Source of the DNA: Deltaproteobacteria bacterium
Lineage (GTDB): Bacteria > Myxococcota_A > Polyangia > Polyangiales > JADJMO01
DNA: 64,000 nt
Assembly (NCBI GenBank): GCA_025363655.1
Contig: JANYDK010000082.1
Location: 89,715 to 153,714, forward strand
Reading direction: 5' to 3'
Below the pieces are notes generated by a model that made no database searches, was not told the DNA's origin, and was given only the letters and a program-made list of their open reading frames with translations. Below, piece by piece: positions 57,607 through 64,000 of this stretch. The position numbers and the translations under genes were made by a program. Positions within the stretch are counted from its first letter, which is position 1. Each line of letters starts with the position of its first letter.

Positions 57607-60600
57607 ATGCGAAGGGTTCCGACGGCGGTGCTCGCCGGTTGGCTCGTGGCGTGCGGCGGTAGCGGCGCGAGCGTCGAGCCTGGTGATGCGAGCGCACCCG
57701 AAGTTTCGGCAGTGGCGAATCTTCCCGAGCACGCGACCTCGCTGACCATCGCGCGCACGCTCGCGCGTCCCGAGCGCGCGGTCGGCGACGTTCTTCGCGC
57801 GCGTGTCGCCCTTCACGCAGAGAGCACGGGGCTCGGCGTCACGCCCGAGCTGCTCGGCGATCTCGCGCTCCACGTCGCGACCAAGGCGACCGACGCGACG
57901 CGAATCGGGACCGACGACGAGCACGCGTTGACGATCTCGATCGACGGTGCGGCTGGCTCGTCGGTCGTCGCCGACGATGGCGCGGCGGTGCACCATGACG
58001 TCTTTCCGGCGACCGACGCGATTTGGGCGACCAACGCTTCGCGCGCCGAGCTCCTTTTTCTCCTTCGCGATGCCACCGCGCCGAGCTCGTTTTCGCTGCA
58101 TCTCGGCAAGGGCAGCGGCCTCGTGCGCATCGAGCGCACGCGCGATGGGCTCGCTTTCCACGACGCTCGCGACGTCGTTCGTCTGCGCATCCCGACGCCG
58201 ATCGCTCTCGATGCGCACGGGGTTCGTCGTGAGGCGCAGATGTCGCTGGACGACGACGGTCACACGCTGCGCATCTCGCTCGACGAGACCGACCTCACGT
58301 TCCCGGTGCTCCTCGATCCGGCCGTGTTGCAAGGACGCTGGACGCTGATCGGCGAATTCGACAAGCGCACGCGCGGCTCGCTTCCCTTCGATCCGCTGCG
58401 GGGCAAGCTGATCGCCATGGGCGGCTACCACGCGGGCTCGTACGACGAACCTGGCGCCGGGGCCGTCGGGGTGTCCGCGTACACGACGCCTGCGCACACG
58501 TTCACGCCGCTCGCCGACGCCAACGGCGTCTTCACCAGCGCGATGCTCGGCGGCTCGCCGACCTTCTACGACTACGGTTGGTTCGGCGCCTTCGACAGCA
58601 CCCGCGGCAAGCTCGTCGCCGTCGGCTCGAGCCAATACGATTGCACCGCGCCCTGCACCACCAACTACAAAATGCAGGTCAACGAGTGGGACTCGGCGAC
58701 CAACGTCTGGAAGCTTCGTTGCACGACGCCGGCGTGCGCGGCGACGGCGCCGGGTGCGGCACAGGGCGGCGTCGAGGTGGTCTACGACGTCACGCGCAAG
58801 TACACCGTCGTCTGCAACACCGGCTCGCGCAGCTGCGCCAAGTGGGACGGCGCGACCACCGACGGCACCTGGACGGCGCTCGCGGCGTGGCCTGCGAGCG
58901 GCATGGGGCGCGGCTTCTACGACGCGAAATACGGGGCGGCGACGTTCCTCGGCTCCGACGGCACGTACTCGTGGAGCGGCACGGCGTGGGTGAAGCGCAC
59001 GACGTCGTTCATCTACCCCATCGCCGCCACGTACGACACGATTCGCAAGCGCGCGATCGCCATCGTCGGCAACGGTCTCAACTGCGACACCTACGAATGG
59101 GACGGCAGCAGCGGCGCTTGGACGTTGGTCGCCTCCGCATCGACGAGCTCGCCGTACGCCAAGGACGCGATCGCGATGGGCTTCGATCCCGTCGCCGGAC
59201 GCGCGGTCACGTGGGGCGGCGGCAACGGGCAGAGCGGCTACTACTTCTTCGATTTCATCGGCACGCTCTTCGAGTACCAAGCCTACGGAAACTCTTGCGC
59301 GGGCGATGCCGATTGCAGCGGCGGCTCGTGCCGTGACGGGTTTTGTTGCGACACCAAATGTGGCGCGTGCCAACGTTGCGATGGTCCCGGGGCGGGCGGC
59401 GTTTGCGCGGCGTTCTCGGGAGCTGCGCTCGGCGGCACCGAGCACGACACCTGCACGGGAACGAACGCGTGCGATCCATCCGGCGCGTGCAAGGCGAAGA
59501 ATGGTCAGACGTGCGGCAGCGGCAACGACTGCGCGAGTGGCTCGTGCGTCGATGGCTACTGCTGCGGGAGCGCGTGCAATCAAGCGTGCGAGGTCTGCAA
59601 CGCGACGCCCGGCACGTGTACGCCGGCGGCCAAGGGCGCGAGTGGTCGCGGCGGCTGCGGCGTCGGCACCTGCAACGGCGCGCTGCGAACGTGCTCGACG
59701 GTGTGCACCACCGACGCCGAATGTTCCGCGACCGGCTGGTGCAAAGCCGGCGCGTGCGTGATCGGCACCGCCAGCGGAAGCGCCTGCGTGCGCGATCGGC
59801 AGTGTCTCTCGGGATCGTGCGTCGACGGCGTTTGCTGCGACGCGACCTGCAACGGCGCGTGCGAAGCTTGCACGAAGGCGAAGGGCGCGACCGCCGACGG
59901 GGCGTGCACGGTCTTGCCGGCGACGAGCACGCCGCTCGCGTGCGGCGGGTACGCATGCAGCGGCACCAGCTCGGCGTGCGCCGCCAGCTGCGCGACCGAC
60001 ACGAATTGCGCCAGCGGCTACTACTGCGATGGCAAGTTCTGCCAGAAGGTGCGCACGGTCGGCGACGGCTGCGCGCGCACCTCGCAGTGCAACACCGGGC
60101 TCACCTGCGTCGATGGCGTCTGCTGCAACTCGGCGTGCGACGGCGCGTGTCAGGCCTGCTCGGTCGCCAACAAACAGAGCGGCGATGCACCGGGTGTATG
60201 TGGCCCGGCGAAGGCAGGCAGCGATCCAGGCGATCGATGCATCAAGGACGACGTCGCCACGTGCGGCAAAAGCGGCGTCTGCGGCGCCACCGGCACCTGC
60301 GCGCTGTGGCCGAAAGGTTCTGCGTGCGGCGGAGGCGTCTCGTGCGATGCCGGCTCGGCGCGCGGGCAGACGTGCGACGGCCTCGGCGCCTGTCTCACCG
60401 ACACCACGGGCACCCCGTGCGCACCTGGCATCTGCACCGCGACCGCGGGCTGCGCGTTCATCTGCGCAGCTGACTCCGACTGCGACAAGACCGGATTTTG
60501 CGACTCCGGAAGCTGCAAGGCGCGATCGCTCGATGGCCGCACCTGCACCGATGGGCGTCAGTGCGCGTCGGGCAATTGCATCGACGGCGTCTGCTGCGCG

Positions 60601-61284
60601 ACTGCTTGCAATGGTCTCTGCGAAGCTTGCAACGGGGTCGGCACCGAGGGCACGTGCACGCTCGTGACGGGGCCGCCGCACGAAGGTCATGGCACGTGCC
60701 CAGGGAAGAAATCGGACGATGCCTGCACGGCTTCGGCGTGTGATGGCGCGACCCGTGATGCGTGCAAGGCCCTCGCCGGGCCCGAGGTGACCTGCCGCGC
60801 GGCCTCGTGCGCCGACGCCCTCGAGTCGCTCGCCAGCAAGTGCGACGGCAGCGGGTCTTGTCCGTCCGCGTCCTCGCGATCGTGCGCGCCGTTCGGATGC
60901 TCGGGGACCCATTGCATCGCGACCTGCACCACCGACGCCGATTGCGCCAAGGGCAACCGCTGCGACGTCACGAGCGGCAAGTGCATCTCGAACGGCACCT
61001 GCGACGGTGATCAGACGATCATCGGCGCCGATGGCTCGAAGACCGCCTGCGCGCCGTTCAAGTGCGACGACAAGGGCTGCAAGACGAGCTGCTCCAGCGC
61101 CGACGAGTGCGCCGCGCCGGCGGTCTGCGACGGGAAGGTCTGCATCGTGCCCTCCGAGCAGAGCTCCGGTGGATGCAGCGCGACTCCTGGTGAGAGAACG
61201 GGATCGGTCTGGCTACTCGCCCTCTTCGCCGCTTGGTCGGCGCGGCGCCGGAAGTCTGCGACGGCGTGCAAAGGAGCTCTGTGA
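57607..61284 (+). CDS. Giant Cys-rich surface protein with kelch-like part and MYXO-CTERM-like tail
   Basis: The 1225-residue exported protein has a lipobox (WLVAC, Cys16), an N-terminal beta-rich domain (to ~240), a kelch-like propeller segment (about 245-555: KLIAMGGYH, KLVAVGSSQ, NVWKLRCTT, YSWSGTAWVKR, GRAVTWGGGNG), and about 600 residues of Cys repeats such as CxxGSCVDGxCC and CNGxCEACN. The tail is a Gly/Ser/Cys spacer, a hydrophobic helix and Arg/Lys (SVWLLALFAAWSARRRKS), typical of MYXO-CTERM sorting. The ATG at 57607 has GGAGG six bases upstream. It overlaps the next, paralogous gene by one base. Confidence 0.8.
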   Translation: MRRVPTAVLAGWLVACGGSGASVEPGDASAPEVSAVANLPEHATSLTIARTLARPERAVGDVLRARVALHAESTGLGVTPELLGDLALHVATKATDATRIGTDDEHALTISIDGAAGSSVVADDGAAVHHDVFPATDAIWATNASRAELLFLLRDATAPSSFSLHLGKGSGLVRIERTRDGLAFHDARDVVRLRIPTPIALDAHGVRREAQMSLDDDGHTLRISLDETDLTFPVLLDPAVLQGRWTLIGEFDKRTRGSLPFDPLRGKLIAMGGYHAGSYDEPGAGAVGVSAYTTPAHTFTPLADANGVFTSAMLGGSPTFYDYGWFGAFDSTRGKLVAVGSSQYDCTAPCTTNYKMQVNEWDSATNVWKLRCTTPACAATAPGAAQGGVEVVYDVTRKYTVVCNTGSRSCAKWDGATTDGTWTALAAWPASGMGRGFYDAKYGAATFLGSDGTYSWSGTAWVKRTTSFIYPIAATYDTIRKRAIAIVGNGLNCDTYEWDGSSGAWTLVASASTSSPYAKDAIAMGFDPVAGRAVTWGGGNGQSGYYFFDFIGTLFEYQAYGNSCAGDADCSGGSCRDGFCCDTKCGACQRCDGPGAGGVCAAFSGAALGGTEHDTCTGTNACDPSGACKAKNGQTCGSGNDCASGSCVDGYCCGSACNQACEVCNATPGTCTPAAKGASGRGGCGVGTCNGALRTCSTVCTTDAECSATGWCKAGACVIGTASGSACVRDRQCLSGSCVDGVCCDATCNGACEACTKAKGATADGACTVLPATSTPLACGGYACSGTSSACAASCATDTNCASGYYCDGKFCQKVRTVGDGCARTSQCNTGLTCVDGVCCNSACDGACQACSVANKQSGDAPGVCGPAKAGSDPGDRCIKDDVATCGKSGVCGATGTCALWPKGSACGGGVSCDAGSARGQTCDGLGACLTDTTGTPCAPGICTATAGCAFICAADSDCDKTGFCDSGSCKARSLDGRTCTDGRQCASGNCIDGVCCATACNGLCEACNGVGTEGTCTLVTGPPHEGHGTCPGKKSDDACTASACDGATRDACKALAGPEVTCRAASCADALESLASKCDGSGSCPSASSRSCAPFGCSGTHCIATCTTDADCAKGNRCDVTSGKCISNGTCDGDQTIIGADGSKTACAPFKCDDKGCKTSCSSADECAAPAVCDGKVCIVPSEQSSGGCSATPGERTGSVWLLALFAAWSARRRKSATACKGAL

Positions 61285-64000
61285 TGCCTCGCCCTCTCGC
61301 GAATCTCGCGCTTTTTTCAGCCATTTCCCTCTCGTGTTCGGCGATGGCCGCTGGCTGTCGCAATCGCACGAGCGTCGGCGATTCGTCCGATCCGGTCGGT
61401 TACGTCGATGGAGGAACGATCGCTCACGCGCCGACGCCGATGGCGCGGGCTCGGCTCGCGGATGCGCTCCGCGTCGCGCACGTCGATGCGCGTTGGGTTT
61501 CCGCGCTGAAGCCAGGACACTCCGGAGCGACACACGTCTTTCACGCCACCGATGGCGCCATCGAAACGTCAGGGCTCACCGACGCCAGGAACGGCGTCTC
61601 GGGCGCGTTCGGTGGCTCGGCGCCGCTCTTCGCCGACGGGACCATCGAGGCGCACGTCGGCGAGACGATGGTCTCCCTGCGCGTTCACGACTCTCGCACC
61701 GTCGAAGGTTCGTTGATCGACGGCGACGTGGTTTTTCCGGATGTTCATGCGTCGACCGATCTCTTCGTCGCCGCCGCACCGGGACGCGTCGAGAGCTTCT
61801 GGCTCCTCCGTGACGCGAACGCGCCGAGCACCTTCACGATGACGCTCGGGCTCCTCGGGCTCGAGGCGCGCGTTGGCTCCGACGACAATGATGCCATTCG
61901 CTTCGTCGACGCTGCTGGCGTCGTGCGTCTTCGTTTGCCGACGCCGACGGCGGTCGATGCCAATGGCACGCGTCGGGCGGCGAGCATGCACCTCGAAGGA
62001 ACGACGCTCACGATCACGCTCGATCGGGAAGGCCTCGTTTTTCCGATCCTCCTCGATCCGGCGCTCGAACAGGTGACGTGGGCCGACGTCGGTCTCGAGC
62101 CGCCCTCGTGGCCGCCGCCGGGGACCACGTACTACCCGCGCATCGGCGCGCCGGCGGGATTGCAGCGGGTGAGCGGTCGCGCGCAGTCGGGCAACGGGCT
62201 CGTCTATCTCTTTGGAGGAACGACGATCGCAGGCAGTCCGACGACGCAGGTCACGCCGTACGTCACCGCGCTCTTCGAGTGGAACGGCACCACTTGGAGC
62301 GCCAGCCCCGGCGGGGATTTCGGCGGCATGCTGACGTTCGGCGATCCCGACAAGGGGACCGTCAACCGCGTCACCGACATCGTCTGGGATCCCGCGCGCA
62401 AGAAGTTGGTGATGTTCGGGGGCATCGTCTTCGGACCGATGGAGCCGCGCATGGGCGTCTCCGAATACGATCCCGTCGCCAAGAGTTGGTCGGACGTCTG
62501 CGGCGCCGGCTCGACCTGCTACGACAGCGCGCCGCCGGTCGGTGTCACGCCGTCGGGCGCCTACGCGTTCGGCAAGGTCATCCTCGTCCACCCCGCGGGC
62601 ACGTGGGTGTGGAACGGATCGACGCAGCTCTTCTCGAAGCTCGGCGCGACGCCCGAGCTCATGCGCGAGGCCACCGCGCTCGCGTTCGACGAAGCGCGTA
62701 GCCGCTTGGTCGTCTATGGCGACAAGACCGGTCTCTCCGACACCTGGGAGACCGACGGCACGACCTGGACGCACCCTTCGACGACGGGCCCGCTCGGCGT
62801 GGCCAACGCCTCGCTGACGTACCACAAGGCGCGCAAACGCGTCGTTTTGTGGGCTTCGAGCAGCAGCACCGACGGGCTCTGGGAGTGGAACGGGACGACG
62901 TGGGCCGCGGTCGTCGTCGATGGCGCCGGACCGCCCGCCCGTCCGAACGCTGCGTTCGCGTACCACGAGGCGACGGGCAAGCTGCTCGTCGTCGGTGGTG
63001 GCGATCTCGGCGGCGGCTCGACGTCGAGTTGCTACGACAGCCCCTACTCCAATCCTTACGACAACAACCGCGATTTTCGCAGCTGCGCGCGCGTCGACAC
63101 CTGGACCTCGACGGTCTTCGGAGGCGCCTGCACCGTCGCCGCCGACTGCGCCGCCGGCACGTTCTGCGTCGATGGAGTGTGCTGCAAGACGGCGTGCACC
63201 GGCGCGTGTCAGAACTGCGCGCAGACCGGGAGCATCGGCAAGTGCAGCGCGGTCGTCAGCGCCGACGACCCTGGCACCTGCTCGGGCACCGCGTCGTGCG
63301 ACGCCAGCGGGAGCTGTCGCAAAAAACAAGGTCAGGTGTGCTCGATCGGCACCGACTGTCTCTCTGGCAACTGCGCCGATGGCTACTGCTGCGACACGTC
63401 GTGCGGCGCCTCGTGCGAGGCGTGCAACCTCGCCGGCAAGCTCGGAGCGTGCACGCCGCTCGCCGTCGGCTCGACCGGAAAATCGTGCGGGCTCTACTCG
63501 TGCTCGGGCACCACGGGCGCGTGCCTCGCGAGCTGCACCTCCGACGCCAACTGCGCGCCGAGCGCGTATTGCAACGCCGCCGGCAAGTGCGTCGCTCCTC
63601 AAGTGAAGGGCGCGACGTGTACGCGCAATCGACAGTGCGACACCAGCGTCTGCGTCGATGGCGTCTGCTGCGGCTCGGCCTGCGCCGGCGTTTGTGACGT
63701 CTGCTCAGCTGCGCTCGGCGCGTCCACCGATGGCACGTGCACCGTGCTCGCGAAGACCGCGTCGCCAGCTGCATGTGGTCCCTCGCGTTGTTCGGGCGTG
63801 ACTGCGGCGTGCGGCACCACGTGCACCACCGACGGCGACTGCTCGACGGCCGGCTTCTGCAACGGCGGCGTCTGCGCCTTGGTTCGCAAACAAGGTGAGT
63901 CGTGCGCGCGCACGGCGGAGTGCACGAGCGGTCTCACCTGCGCCGACGGCGTCTGCTGCAACGCGACTTGCAACGGCGCCTGCCAAGCTTGCTCGGCGCT
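61284..64000 (+). CDS. Paralogous giant Cys-rich surface protein, cut by window end
   Basis: The reading frame starts at ATG 61284 (TGATG with the previous gene; AAGGAG seven bases upstream) and remains open to the end of the window, at least 905 residues. The order matches the preceding protein: lipobox candidates Cys18 and Cys25, an N-terminal beta domain with the shared LPTPTAVDANGTRR and FPILLDPAL text, a kelch-like segment (NGLVYLFGGT, KKLVMFGGIV, SRLVVYGDK, KLLVVGGGD), then Cys repeats. No stop is reached, so the C-terminus is unknown. Tandem duplication is the simplest origin. Confidence 0.75.
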   Translation, partial: MPRPLANLALFSAISLSCSAMAAGCRNRTSVGDSSDPVGYVDGGTIAHAPTPMARARLADALRVAHVDARWVSALKPGHSGATHVFHATDGAIETSGLTDARNGVSGAFGGSAPLFADGTIEAHVGETMVSLRVHDSRTVEGSLIDGDVVFPDVHASTDLFVAAAPGRVESFWLLRDANAPSTFTMTLGLLGLEARVGSDDNDAIRFVDAAGVVRLRLPTPTAVDANGTRRAASMHLEGTTLTITLDREGLVFPILLDPALEQVTWADVGLEPPSWPPPGTTYYPRIGAPAGLQRVSGRAQSGNGLVYLFGGTTIAGSPTTQVTPYVTALFEWNGTTWSASPGGDFGGMLTFGDPDKGTVNRVTDIVWDPARKKLVMFGGIVFGPMEPRMGVSEYDPVAKSWSDVCGAGSTCYDSAPPVGVTPSGAYAFGKVILVHPAGTWVWNGSTQLFSKLGATPELMREATALAFDEARSRLVVYGDKTGLSDTWETDGTTWTHPSTTGPLGVANASLTYHKARKRVVLWASSSSTDGLWEWNGTTWAAVVVDGAGPPARPNAAFAYHEATGKLLVVGGGDLGGGSTSSCYDSPYSNPYDNNRDFRSCARVDTWTSTVFGGACTVAADCAAGTFCVDGVCCKTACTGACQNCAQTGSIGKCSAVVSADDPGTCSGTASCDASGSCRKKQGQVCSIGTDCLSGNCADGYCCDTSCGASCEACNLAGKLGACTPLAVGSTGKSCGLYSCSGTTGACLASCTSDANCAPSAYCNAAGKCVAPQVKGATCTRNRQCDTSVCVDGVCCGSACAGVCDVCSAALGASTDGTCTVLAKTASPAACGPSRCSGVTAACGTTCTTDGDCSTAGFCNGGVCALVRKQGESCARTAECTSGLTCADGVCCNATCNGACQACSA

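Noticed and set aside
57538..60912. 1124-residue minus-strand reading frame
   Set aside because: Antisense to the Cys-rich gene; composition is that of a shadow of Cys/Ala codons and it has no motif.
61569..63602. 677-residue minus-strand reading frame
   Set aside because: Antisense to the second Cys-rich gene, Arg/Ala-rich with no domain.
1..64000. tRNA, rRNA and prophage genes
   Set aside because: No cloverleaf-like sequence, rRNA segment or phage structural gene was noticed in the intergenic gaps; a tRNAscan or Infernal run was not possible.

Overview
The window looks like chromosomal DNA from a myxobacterium, most likely of the order Polyangiales (Sorangium/Labilithrix-like). The evidence is GC-rich coding throughout (one ordinary 60-base line counts to 72% G+C), many secreted lipoproteins with Asp/Gly/Ser-rich linkers, MopE-type Cys/Asp repeats, Cys-rich surface proteins ending in MYXO-CTERM-like tails, WD40 and Ser/Thr-kinase proteins, and an ECF sigma unit. 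No rRNA, tRNA, CRISPR array, plasmid or phage genes were seen. The taxonomic placement is inference from protein style, not from a marker gene.

Layout. 1-3.8 kb (minus): aroE (cut by the window edge), xseA, a DoxX protein and a MATE exporter, probably one transcript. 3.8-10.3 kb (mostly plus): yggX, a PEGA-like membrane protein, an EI24 protein (minus), a CDF transporter, a GIY-YIG protein and sucA. 10.3-20.6 kb: secreted and surface proteins (SUMF1-type lipoprotein, VWA lipoprotein, MopE-repeat lipoprotein, YHYH protein) around hrpB and a thioesterase. 20.6-28 kb (mostly minus): murB with an NmrA-like protein, an EVE protein (plus), GNAT, esterase, hemH, PHP lipoprotein, TerB and a PPP-family phosphatase. 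The phosphatase faces a kinase-nSTAND gene across a control region holding two copies of a perfect 8-base palindrome. 28-36.4 kb: the kinase, a V4R/heme-NO-like protein, an ECF sigma unit with overlapping genes, a matrixin protease, and three proteins whose linkers are encoded by pure hexanucleotide repeats. 36.4-47.4 kb: a 14-blade WD40 lipoprotein, a second kinase with a DYG motif, a peptidase C15-like protein, a VWA-like lipoprotein and a FadL-type porin. 47.4-50.6 kb: an accessory island. 50.6-64 kb: lineage-specific secreted proteins, a GH31 lipoprotein and two tandem giant Cys-rich surface proteins, the second cut by the window end.

The most notable region is 47.5-49.3 kb. A decayed IS91-type transposase lies directly upstream of three overlapping genes of lower GC (two hand-counted lines give 53% and 58%). 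The first resembles Tse2-type ADP-ribosyltransferase toxins. The second is a small acidic helical protein placed as its antidote. The third is an unknown beta-rich protein. A truncated copy of a gene found 1.5 kb further on abuts the cassette. I read this as a recently acquired toxin-immunity module.

Other regulatory themes are the kinase/phosphatase divergon at 27.9 kb, the sigma/membrane-protein pair at 33 kb with ATGA coupling, a C10 tract and hexamer tracts that could vary surface-protein expression or linker length, and several divergent gene pairs with almost no intergenic DNA, including one pair whose start codons overlap.
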